Shown: positions 18,656-25,516 of the stretch, piece by piece | Layout: every line of letters begins with the position of its first letter | Position numbering within the stretch: position 1 is the stretch's first letter | Notes under the pieces: model-generated | Told to the model about the DNA's origin: nothing | Database searches by the model: none | What the model saw: the letters and a program-made list of their open reading frames with translations, nothing else | Translations under genes and position numbers: made by a program | DNA from: Prevotellaceae bacterium | GTDB taxonomy: Bacteria; Bacteroidota; Bacteroidia; Bacteroidales; Bacteroidaceae | DNA: 49,520 nucleotides | NCBI GenBank assembly: GCA_030531085.1 | Contig: JAUNOM010000018.1 | Span: forward strand, 1-49,520 | Reading direction: 5' to 3'

Positions 18656-19759
18656 TCATTTCTTCTTCCAGTATTTAATCAGGCGTTTCAGTTCTTTCTT
18701 TGTCACCTGCACCACAGCTCCATGTTTTTGCTCGGCGAAATTTGTACGGCGCATGGGGCTGGTGCCGTCATCGAAATAGCCTATGGGAGTGAAGGTCTTC
18801 AGGTCTGTCGTCTCGACAAAGTAGAAATTGTGCGGCGCCATCGAATATCTGTCCTGCATCAGTATCCATTTCTGCTGGCCGATGAGCTTCCACAGCATCG
18901 GGGCCTCGTGTGGTTGTGGCACACCGTCGTCAAAAGAGTAGTCCACGGTGTATGGCCCCGTCAGGTTCTTACTTGTGGAGTGGCGGGGATGCCCGTGTTC
19001 GGTGGTGAAAAGGTGGTAGGTGTCGCCGATCTTCGTTATGTCCGAGTCAATCATGTGCTTTGTAGGCACACCCTTCTCGTCCTTAGGTCCGCTGAACAGG
19101 AATGCAGGTTCAGAGGCCATTGCCGTGAAGTCGTCGTTCATATATACATAACGGATGTGATTGCGTCCGCGGAAAAAACGTGTGGTAAAGTGCATCATCA
19201 CCTGTCCCCGTTCCTCATCGTAAACCATCTCCGGTGCCCATACGCACCCCACGTCTTTCCATGACACGGGTTTGCCGTCGGCATCCGTCTCGCCTGTGGG
19301 ACAGTCCAGGGAGGAAAAATCAAGATTGGTGCGTGTCCAGTGGATTAGGTCTGCGCTTCGCAACAGCACAAGACCGCGGTTGTTGCCCCAGTCGTACTTC
19401 TTGAAGTCACGTTCCCAGTCGGTGGTGCGCACGCCGTCGCGTTTGCCGAAGACGTGCAGGTCGGTCATCGCGGCAAGGAATGTGCCATCCTTCGGATTTC
19501 GGAAGATATAGGGGTCACGGATGCCTTTCTGCACAGCAATAGTGTCGCCTGCCATGATGGGACGGTCGTCGTTCAGGGCTGTCCAGGTGTATCCATCCCA
19601 GCTGTAGGCCATGTGCAGACCGTGGTCTGCGTCCTTATGATACACCATTACGTAACCTGCCATCTGTTTCTCATCGGGTACATTGTTTTTTGCCTGCACT
19701 CCTGTCAGTATGGACGACAGAAAGGCTAACAGAATGCTTCTTAAAATTCTTTTTTTCAT
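18656..19759 (-). CDS. Secreted glycoside hydrolase family 43 protein
   Basis: The ATG at 19759 is chosen (367 aa, MKKRILRSILLAF), since the preceding residues do not fit a signal peptide. After the signal peptide (about 1-23) comes a five-bladed GH43 domain: general base D82 in GIRDPYIF, an Asp of the IDSD motif (238/240) as pKa modulator, and general acid E285 in PHEAPMLW. GH43 enzymes release arabinose or xylose from plant cell wall side chains. The exact specificity cannot be told by eye; similar proteins are annotated as arabinosidases. The gene is monocistronic with a probable -7 element at 19793-19800 and an upstream dyad. Confidence 0.83.
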   Translation of the reverse strand: MKKRILRSILLAFLSSILTGVQAKNNVPDEKQMAGYVMVYHKDADHGLHMAYSWDGYTWTALNDDRPIMAGDTIAVQKGIRDPYIFRNPKDGTFLAAMTDLHVFGKRDGVRTTDWERDFKKYDWGNNRGLVLLRSADLIHWTRTNLDFSSLDCPTGETDADGKPVSWKDVGCVWAPEMVYDEERGQVMMHFTTRFFRGRNHIRYVYMNDDFTAMASEPAFLFSGPKDEKGVPTKHMIDSDITKIGDTYHLFTTEHGHPRHSTSKNLTGPYTVDYSFDDGVPQPHEAPMLWKLIGQQKWILMQDRYSMAPHNFYFVETTDLKTFTPIGYFDDGTSPMRRTNFAEQKHGAVVQVTKKELKRLIKYWKKK

Positions 19760-19792
19760 TTCACATTGTTTTTTAGTAAATATAATCTGCTG

Positions 19793-19800
19793 CAAAATTA
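19793..19800 (-). promoter_or_regulatory. Probable -7 element for GH43 gene
   Basis: TAATTTTG on the minus strand is an exact TAnnTTTG match about 33 nt upstream of the GH43 ATG. A -33 TTG is not seen at the standard distance, which would be consistent with an activator-dependent promoter. Confidence 0.45.
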
Positions 19801-19842
19801 TATATTTTTCCACTTCCTATATTCATCTTTTTTCCAAAAAAT

Positions 19843-19887
19843 ACTGCCTAAAACGTATAAATGTTTGATTTATATGTTTTAGACAGT
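19843..19887. promoter_or_regulatory. Large dyad upstream of the GH43 promoter
   Basis: The half-sites 19843-19861 and 19869-19887 are complementary over 19 positions with one mismatch and one G-T pair, around the loop TGTTTGA. The core half-site is CTAAAACRTATAAA. The dyad centre is about 70 bp upstream of the predicted -7 element, a suitable place for a dimeric regulator. A role as an RNA hairpin or terminator is possible but no U-run follows. Confidence 0.45.
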
Positions 19888-20022
19888 TGAAAATGGTATT
19901 TTTTAACAAGATACCTCGTCATTGGAGAAGTTATAATTTGCAAAACATCTGATGTCTTCCCCTTTCTCCCGTATCATCACTTCGCCCGTTACGGTGCATT
20001 GAGCCATGAAAGCGCATTTTGA

Positions 20023-20060
20023 CAAATTGTCACAAAAACGCCTGTTTTTGTGACAATTTG
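20023..20060. repeat. Palindrome with A5/T5 apex (copy 1)
   Basis: The arms 20023-20039 and 20044-20060 are perfect 17-bp complements with the loop GCCT. The left arm ends CACAAAAAC and the right arm begins GTTTTTGTG, so the A/T run lies at the tip rather than after the stem. The core TTGTCACAAAAA relates it to the copies at 20498-20545 and 33203-33250. It lies in a gene-free region. Confidence 0.75.
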
Positions 20061-20279
20061 ATTTTTCGGCATGGTCGGTGGAATGGGGCGTTTTAGAGTG
20101 GAAATGTGAATTTTTTTGACGTTTGGGCACTTGGGAATGATGGCACTGCTGTGTTTTTGTGCTGAATATGGGGCAAAAATACGCTGTAAACGCTCCTGTT
20201 TGCTCCATTTCTTCGAAAAAAACTACGTCAGAAAAGGGCTGGAGACAGCATTTTCGGCTTACTTTTGCCACATCTTCGC

Positions 20280-20405
20280 GCAAAAAAAGGCCGTCTTTAG
20301 GAAAAAATTCGCGGCCTTTGGAGAAAAATCTACGGTGTTTTTGAAAAAATCTATCGTCCGCAGGAAAAAATCTATCATCCGCAGGAGAAAATACGCCATC
20401 GCGGC
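20280..20405. repeat. 21-nt tandem degenerate repeat array (6 units)
   Basis: There are six units at exact 21-nt spacing starting at 20280, 20301, 20322, 20343, 20364 and 20385. Each has an A-run of 4-7 at its left end (GAAAAAA), then a variable TCTATCRTCCGCAG-like half. Units four and five differ at one base. Because 21 is a multiple of three, the array keeps a frame open (heptads such as KSIVRRK) without evidence of coding. The same unit recurs in opposite orientation at 49479-49520. Confidence 0.75.
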
Positions 20406-20430
20406 ACTTTTGGGGGCTGTATCAGGTGTG

Positions 20431-20545
20431 CGGAGAATGCGCTGTACGCGAGCGAGGGCCGGGAATTTTAAAACGGGGGCATTCTCCGAGGGTGTGAAAA
20501 ATCAAAGTGTCACAAAAATGGGCGTTTTTGTGACACTTTGATTTT
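20431..20545. repeat. Dispersed palindromic element (copy 2, about 115 nt)
   Basis: The element starts with CGGAGAATGC (20431-20440), contains GCGCTGTACGC (20439-20449), the inverted GCATTCTCCG (20479-20488) and GGGTGTGAAAAATC, and ends in a 21-bp perfect palindrome (arms 20498-20518 and 20525-20545, loop TGGGCG, apex A5/T5). The same blocks in the same order occur on the other strand at 33203-33309, so this is a repeated intergenic element. No transposase or coding frame is present. Confidence 0.75.
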
Positions 20546-20564
20546 GGCGATGCTGATAAAAAGA

Positions 20565-20607
20565 CAGACACAGGACAACACGCATGAACGTATATATCCT
20601 GTGTCTG
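20565..20607 (-). terminator. Intrinsic terminator of the corA-acetyltransferase transcript
   Basis: CAGACACAGGA (20565-20575) pairs with TCCTGTGTCTG (20597-20607) in an 11-bp stem. On the minus strand the stem is followed after two bases by TTTTT. It lies 28 nt beyond the acetyltransferase stop. Confidence 0.75.
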
Positions 20608-20635
20608 CTTAACAATAAATTTAATTTTACAACAC

Positions 20636-21190
20636 CTACCGTGTATATTTGTGATAGTCCATGCCAAAGGCGTGGACCGTACCGGTATGTCTGAAGCCTA
20701 AGGAGGCGTAAAGCCTTATGGCCGCCGTGTTGTCGGGGTCTACAAGCAGAGTGGGGAGGAGCCCCAGCCTGCCGGCGGTCTCTATCTGCGCTGAGATCAT
20801 GGTGCGCGCTATGCCATGCCCCCTGTATTCCGGCAGGACGGCTATGGAGTCAAGGTAGTATTCGCCCTCGCCGGCCTCGTCGGCGTTGTGCTCCAGCGAG
20901 GGGATGTAGTCCACAAGGGCCTTGCCGTCACCGCCCTGCATCCGGAAGGTGCGTATGCTGCGCTCATGATAGTCCCTGCCGTCGTATGCGAGGCACAGGC
21001 CTGCCGCCTCGCCGTCGTCTGCCGCGATAAGGCAGTGCCTCCACGTGTACAGGGTGTCCTCCCTCGCCACGAGTGCGGCGATGTGGGCCGTCAGCGGCCC
21101 GTTTCCCTCTGTCTCTATGTGCAGCGCGGTCAATATCATGCGCGCTATGAAGTCCGCATCGCGCGGCTCGGCATTCCTTAATTGTATCAT
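20636..21190 (-). CDS. GNAT-family N-acetyltransferase
   Basis: This 184-aa protein has the GNAT fold. Motif A is visible as LDSIAVLPEYRGHGIART (acetyl-CoA pyrophosphate loop R/Q-x-x-G-x-G/A), followed by motif B, VDPDNTAAIRLYASLGFRHTG. The substrate is unknown; the length and single domain fit both RimI-like and small-molecule acetyltransferases. It starts 19 nt after the corA stop on the same strand, so the two are probably one transcript ending at the terminator 20565-20607. Confidence 0.85.
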   Translation of the reverse strand: MIQLRNAEPRDADFIARMILTALHIETEGNGPLTAHIAALVAREDTLYTWRHCLIAADDGEAAGLCLAYDGRDYHERSIRTFRMQGGDGKALVDYIPSLEHNADEAGEGEYYLDSIAVLPEYRGHGIARTMISAQIETAGRLGLLPTLLVDPDNTAAIRLYASLGFRHTGTVHAFGMDYHKYTR

Positions 21191-21209
21191 AACCTTAAAT
21201 GCTTTGTTG

Positions 21210-22136
21210 TCAGAGAAGATTCTTGTGGCGCAGGATTATCCATGAGCCCACACTGACAAAGACGGACATTATCAGCGCCACGGGAAAGCCCCATCCGCTG
21301 GTCTCCATGCCGTTGATTAGGTTCATGCCGAACATGGATGATATCAGAGTGGGGAACATCAGGATGATGGAGAACGAGGTGAGCGTTCGCATCACGGTGT
21401 TCATGTTGTTGTTGATGATGGAGGTGTACGTGTCCATCGTGGACTCGAGGATTTCGGAGTAGATGTGCGCCGTCTCCCTGGCCTGTGACATCTCGATGTT
21501 CACGTCCTCGATCAAATCCGCGTCCAGCTCGTCTATGGGCAGCTTGAACTTCAGCTTTTGCAGCAGAGTCTCGTTGCCGCGGATGGACGTGATGAAGTAG
21601 GTGAGCGAGTCCTGCAACTTGGAGAGGTTGACGAGGGCCGTGTTGTCCACATTATGATCCATGGAGCGCTTGGCCCTGTCTATGAGGAGCGAGATTTGCT
21701 TCAGACGCTTCAGGTACCAGACGGAGGAGGACAGGAATATGCGGAAAATCATGTCCACATAGTCGGTGAAACCCTCGCCCCTGCGCTGCTGATAGCTGAC
21801 GAAGTCAATCATCATGTCGGTCTCGAAATAGCAGACCGTTATCAGCACGTCGCCCTTGTGTATGATTCCCAACGGGACGGTGGTGTACGGCGTGCGCGAG
21901 CGCACCTCCTTCATGTAGGGTATGCGCACGATGATGAGCTGCCACCCCTCGTCGAACTCGAAACGCGCCCTCTCGTCGGCGTCCGATATGTCCGAGAAGA
22001 AATATTCGGGTATCTGATACCTGTTTTCAAGTAGCTTACGGTCTTCGTCCGTGGGACACGTCACCTGTATCCAGCAGTTTGGCTCCCACTCGTCTATGGA
22101 GCGGATGCCATTCGTTATGTTCCAAAATCTTTTCAT
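21210..22136 (-). CDS. corA: CorA-family magnesium/cobalt transporter
   Basis: The ATG at 22136 (308 aa, MKRFWNITNG) is preferred over an upstream TTG at 22151. The protein has the large N-terminal cytoplasmic domain, a long helix and two C-terminal membrane helices. The CorA selectivity signature GMN is present in SSMFGMNLING at the end of the first membrane helix. CorA proteins form pentameric channels for Mg2+ (or Co2+/Ni2+). It is first in a two-gene unit with an acetyltransferase. A strong promoter lies about 190 nt upstream, leaving a long structured leader. Confidence 0.9.
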   Translation of the reverse strand: MKRFWNITNGIRSIDEWEPNCWIQVTCPTDEDRKLLENRYQIPEYFFSDISDADERARFEFDEGWQLIIVRIPYMKEVRSRTPYTTVPLGIIHKGDVLITVCYFETDMMIDFVSYQQRRGEGFTDYVDMIFRIFLSSSVWYLKRLKQISLLIDRAKRSMDHNVDNTALVNLSKLQDSLTYFITSIRGNETLLQKLKFKLPIDELDADLIEDVNIEMSQARETAHIYSEILESTMDTYTSIINNNMNTVMRTLTSFSIILMFPTLISSMFGMNLINGMETSGWGFPVALIMSVFVSVGSWIILRHKNLL

Positions 22137-22328
22137 TTGGCTTTTCCTCAAAATAATAATCGCAAACCTGCAAAAACATCCGGCCTGTCGTGAGGAAACG
22201 CCGTCTTTTACTGTTCCTCACGCCATGCCCACCTGTTTGTCATCAGTGTTGTCCGCGTGATAATCGTCCATTTTTTATCTTTTTAATTAACAATACTAAC
22301 ATGGCGAAGGGCTTCGCCGCATTAATCG
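22137..22328 (-). promoter_or_regulatory. Long structured 5' leader of corA
   Basis: If transcription begins near 22328 the leader is about 190 nt. It contains a 9-bp stem, CGTGAGGAA (22189-22197) with TTCCTCACG (22214-22222), and a GGCGAAG/CTTCGCC stem near 22302-22318. No known riboswitch was recognised. A metal-responsive role is inferred only from the downstream gene. Confidence 0.4.
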
Positions 22329-22332
22329 GGTG

Positions 22333-22362
22333 CAAAATTACAAAAAAAAACTGACTTTTCAA
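22333..22362 (-). promoter_or_regulatory. Bacteroidetes-type promoter of corA
   Basis: On the minus strand TTG (22362-22360), 19 nt, TAATTTTG (22340-22333) matches the consensus exactly. Confidence 0.72.
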
Positions 22363-22435
22363 TGTTTTTTGCAATGAAAAAATATTGTTAAGCCAGTTTT
22401 TAGGGATTTAGGTGAGTGATTTCTGTGAGTAAAGA

Positions 22436-23173
22436 CTACTTATTCGGATTGGCATCTATGAAAACATTGGGTGTAACCAAGTGCTTTATGGCCTCATGCG
22501 TTATCTTTAATGTGTCAAGCTCCTCTTTTATAGCTTTCTCGAACTTTTCTCTGTTCGCATCTTTGTTATTTATTTCTACAATCTTATTCTCTTCCTCAAT
22601 TCTTTTTGAATATCCATTCTCAAAAAACAGGCATAATGTTCTGGCGTGCATTCCTATCTTTGACAAATGCTTATCAAGCAATGCTGTCGTTGCGAGTCTG
22701 TTGGCTAATTGATAATAATGGCCGAGCCATACATCATTTACAGGAAGTTCTGGAAGCTGCTCTTTCATGAAACGAATGATTTTGTCTTTTGATTTACCAC
22801 CATTATCACTCTTGTCTGATTTCAGTTCTTCTGTATGCGCCTTTGCCTCTACAAGAAGAATAGTATTGTCAGCCACAGCTATTGCATCCCAGTTCTGCCA
22901 TGTGTCAATTTTATTTATTTTATAGCTCTTGTACTCTTTTTCGATTGCATCATACACATCTTCGTCAATCAATTCTTTGAGAAAGTCTATTCCTTTAAGT
23001 TCGCTGTCGCCCGAAATTATTTTTTTTCTGTCTCCGAACTCAAAATCCAACCAATTAAAGGGGGCTTTATAACCTGTCTGCTCTGTAATGAGCGACTCTA
23101 AAAGGTGTCTGTGGTGTGCAAGAAATCTCATCAGCTGATATTCGCTGCCATATCCATACCCAATCTGTGCCAT
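22436..23173 (-). CDS. Hypothetical protein with PD-(D/E)XK nuclease-like motif
   Basis: This 245-aa protein belongs to no family recognised with certainty. Residues 94-112 show D96, a hydrophobic strand and E109-x-K111 (NWDAIAV...LLVEAKAH), the arrangement of the PD-(D/E)XK nuclease core. The C-terminal third is charged and helical. It is AT-richer than the neighbouring corA and fucO genes. It stands alone between two unrelated transcripts, with no methyltransferase or other restriction partner in the window. It could be a DNA-repair or defence nuclease, or a degenerate or non-catalytic member of the fold. Confidence 0.6.
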   Translation of the reverse strand: MAQIGYGYGSEYQLMRFLAHHRHLLESLITEQTGYKAPFNWLDFEFGDRKKIISGDSELKGIDFLKELIDEDVYDAIEKEYKSYKINKIDTWQNWDAIAVADNTILLVEAKAHTEELKSDKSDNGGKSKDKIIRFMKEQLPELPVNDVWLGHYYQLANRLATTALLDKHLSKIGMHARTLCLFFENGYSKRIEEENKIVEINNKDANREKFEKAIKEELDTLKITHEAIKHLVTPNVFIDANPNK

Positions 23174-23217
23174 ATTGCTATTCTTTTATTATTTTATAAT
23201 GATTGTTACCTAAGAAA

Positions 23218-23260
23218 ATTTAAGCCTGTCGATTGAATTGCTCAATCAGCAGGCTTAAAT
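23218..23260 (-). terminator. Terminator downstream of fucO
   Basis: ATTTAAGCCTG (23218-23228) pairs with CAGGCTTAAAT (23250-23260). Inside it GATTGA (23231-23236) pairs with TCAATC (23242-23247). On the minus strand the stem is followed by a T-rich run (TTCTTAG). It begins 8 nt after the fucO stop. Confidence 0.75.
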
Positions 23261-23268
23261 ACGTTGCT

Positions 23269-24423
23269 TTAAAGAACCTTCTTGTACAGCTCAACGATTT
23301 CTGCCTCTGTCACGTCGCGCGGATTGCCCGGTGTGCAGACGTCGGCGATGGCCTGCGCTGCCAGTGCGGGGATGTCATCCTCCTTGATGCCCAGCTCTGT
23401 GAGGGTCTGTGGGATGCCCACTCTGATGGAGAGCGCCTTCACAGCGTCCACGGCGGCCTGTGCGGCCTGCTCCACGGTCATGCCGTCTGTGTTGACACCC
23501 ATGGTCTTGGCGATGACGCCGTATTTCTCCAGACACTTAGGCATATTGAACTCCATGATGGTAGGCAGCAGCAGAGCGTTGGCCACTCCGTGCGGTATGT
23601 CGTGCAGTGAGCCCATCGGGTGAGCCATGCCGTGCACGAGACCAAGGCCTACGTTTGAGAAAGCCTGCGCGGCGATGTACTGTGCCAGTGCCATGCCCTC
23701 GCGTCCCACGGGGTTCTTCGGCTCCTCTACGGCCAGCGGCAGGTTCTCAGCAATCATCTTGATGGCCTGCAGCTCGTACATATCGCTCATCACCCATGCT
23801 CCCTTGGTGATATAGCCCTCTATGGCGTGCGTCAGGGCGTCCATGCCCGTTGCGGCGGTGAGGCCCTTGGGCAGAGAGTACATCAGCTCGGGGTCAACGA
23901 TGGCGACGGCAGGGATGTCGTTAGGGTCTACGCACACCATCTTGGCCTGACGCTCCTCGTCAATGATGACATAGTTGATGGTAACCTCGGCGCCTGTGCC
24001 TGCCGTTGTGGGCAGGGCGATGATGGGCACGCTCTTCTTCTTGGTAGGTGCCACGCCCTCGAGGCTGACGATGTCGGAGAACTCGGGATTGTTGGTTACG
24101 ATGCCGATGCCCTTGGCGGTGTCCATTGAGGAGCCGCCGCCGATGGCGATGATGCAGTCGGCCTTGGCGTCAGCGAAGGCGGCCACGCCCTGCTTTACGT
24201 TGGTGACGGTCGGGTTTGGCTTGATCTCGCTGTATATCTCGTATGGGAAGCTGGCCTGGTCAAGCACTTCTGTCACCATCTGCGCGGTGCCTACCTTCAG
24301 CAGGCCCTTGTCTGTACATACTAAGGCCTTTGTCAAGCCCATGCGCTGCAATACCTCGGGAAGTTCCTTGCGGGCTCCTGCTCCGAAATAGGATACTTCG
24401 TTAAGAATAAATCTCTGTGCCAT
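23269..24423 (-). CDS. fucO: Lactaldehyde reductase / 1,2-propanediol oxidoreductase (iron-type alcohol dehydrogenase)
   Basis: This 384-aa group III (iron-dependent) dehydrogenase is closely similar to E. coli FucO along its length. It has the NAD-binding GGGSSMDTAKG at 95-105, and metal ligands D195 and H199 (GMDALTHAIEG), H264 (GLVHGMAHP) and H278 (IPHG). The enzyme reduces L-lactaldehyde from rhamnose or fucose breakdown to 1,2-propanediol, recycling NADH. It lies 69 nt downstream of the arabinanase gene on the same strand with no clear promoter of its own, so it may belong to the pectin cluster transcript. Confidence 0.9.
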   Translation of the reverse strand: MAQRFILNEVSYFGAGARKELPEVLQRMGLTKALVCTDKGLLKVGTAQMVTEVLDQASFPYEIYSEIKPNPTVTNVKQGVAAFADAKADCIIAIGGGSSMDTAKGIGIVTNNPEFSDIVSLEGVAPTKKKSVPIIALPTTAGTGAEVTINYVIIDEERQAKMVCVDPNDIPAVAIVDPELMYSLPKGLTAATGMDALTHAIEGYITKGAWVMSDMYELQAIKMIAENLPLAVEEPKNPVGREGMALAQYIAAQAFSNVGLGLVHGMAHPMGSLHDIPHGVANALLLPTIMEFNMPKCLEKYGVIAKTMGVNTDGMTVEQAAQAAVDAVKALSIRVGIPQTLTELGIKEDDIPALAAQAIADVCTPGNPRDVTEAEIVELYKKVL

Positions 24424-24492
24424 GATTTTAATGTTTTTGTTAGTGTTATAATATGATATTTTCTGAAAAAATTCTGACAGTCTCTCTTCTCT

Positions 24493-25506
24493 CTACTTTA
24501 TCCATCCGTCCTTGTCAAAGTGGATTTCCCTTACAAAGAGTATCGCCGCACCGTCCTGCGCCTTGTTGTAGGCGTGGGAGATGAAGTACCATCTGCCGTC
24601 GAAGTCGTATACGGAGCAGTGGCCAATGCCGAAGTTCTCCTTATCGGGTCCGTAGAGTATCGTGCCGCCTCCCTTCAGCATCGGTTTGCCGTCGCGGTCC
24701 ACGTATGGCCCCTCGATGTTTCTGGAACGCCCGTAGACGGTCTTGTAGGTGGACGCCTGGCCGCGGCAGCAGTAGTCGAAGGAGACGAAAAGGTAATAGT
24801 ATCCCTCCTTATATATAATAAAGGGGGCCTCGATGGCGTTCTCTCCGGCCTCGATGGTGTCACCGCCCTCAATGGTGAAGTTCTCCACGTTGTTCAGCTC
24901 CTCGGCTGTGAGGTTGCAGTTTATCCTCCGCGCTATGGTGACGGGCTTTGTGACGGGAGTCCTGTAGTCCTCGGCCAGCTTAACCAACTGTATTCCGTCC
25001 CAGAACGAGCCATACACTAAAAACCGCTGGCCGGAGGCGGTGATAAGGTTGGGATCTATGGCGTTCCAGTTGTCCGTGCGCTTGTGAGACTTGATTACCA
25101 TGCCCTGATCCACCCACTTGAAGTCGGGGGATGTGGGGTCGAGGGTCCTGTTCGTGGCCAGGCCGATGGCGCTGGTGTTCTTGCCGAACGTGGAGCACGA
25201 GTAATAGAGCAGCCAACGGCCGTCATGGAAACTGATGTCGGGCGCCCACGTGTGTCCGCGGTATCCCGGCACGCTGTCAACGGCCCACTGCGGAATGCCG
25301 CCGTTGCGGTCAAAGACGGAATGCTCACGGTGCCACTCCTTCATGTCGGTGGAGGAGAGGACATCGATGCCCATGCCTGTGGCGAAGATGTAGTATTTCC
25401 CATCCTCGCCCTTAGCCATTACTGGGTCATGCACCCTTGGCGGCGTGATGCCGCACGCCATGCCGCAGGACATGATGGCGAAAACAAAAAGCAGTATGTG
25501 TCGCAT
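24493..25506 (-). CDS. Secreted GH43 endo-alpha-1,5-L-arabinanase-like protein
   Basis: This 337-aa protein has an N-terminal signal sequence with Cys residues at 14 and 18 that could be lipidated. The GH43 catalytic triad is clear: base D27 (RVHDPV), pKa modulator D151 (NAIDPNLI) and acid E226 (IEAPFII). The flanking stretch YYYLFVSFDYCCRG is characteristic of arabinanases. It probably cleaves arabinan side chains of rhamnogalacturonan I. It follows the pectinesterase gene by 10 nt, so the two are one unit. Confidence 0.87.
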   Translation of the reverse strand: MRHILLFVFAIMSCGMACGITPPRVHDPVMAKGEDGKYYIFATGMGIDVLSSTDMKEWHREHSVFDRNGGIPQWAVDSVPGYRGHTWAPDISFHDGRWLLYYSCSTFGKNTSAIGLATNRTLDPTSPDFKWVDQGMVIKSHKRTDNWNAIDPNLITASGQRFLVYGSFWDGIQLVKLAEDYRTPVTKPVTIARRINCNLTAEELNNVENFTIEGGDTIEAGENAIEAPFIIYKEGYYYLFVSFDYCCRGQASTYKTVYGRSRNIEGPYVDRDGKPMLKGGGTILYGPDKENFGIGHCSVYDFDGRWYFISHAYNKAQDGAAILFVREIHFDKDGWIK

Positions 25507-25516
25507 TGTTCAGGTG

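Noticed and set aside
20280-20405. CRISPR array
   Set aside because: Units are contiguous 21-mers without unique spacers, and no cas gene is present.
20116-20541. 141-aa plus-strand reading frame over the 21-nt array
   Set aside because: It stays open because the 21-nt period is a multiple of three. The product is a low-complexity heptad repeat, the frame also crosses the palindrome, and no promoter or family match is seen.
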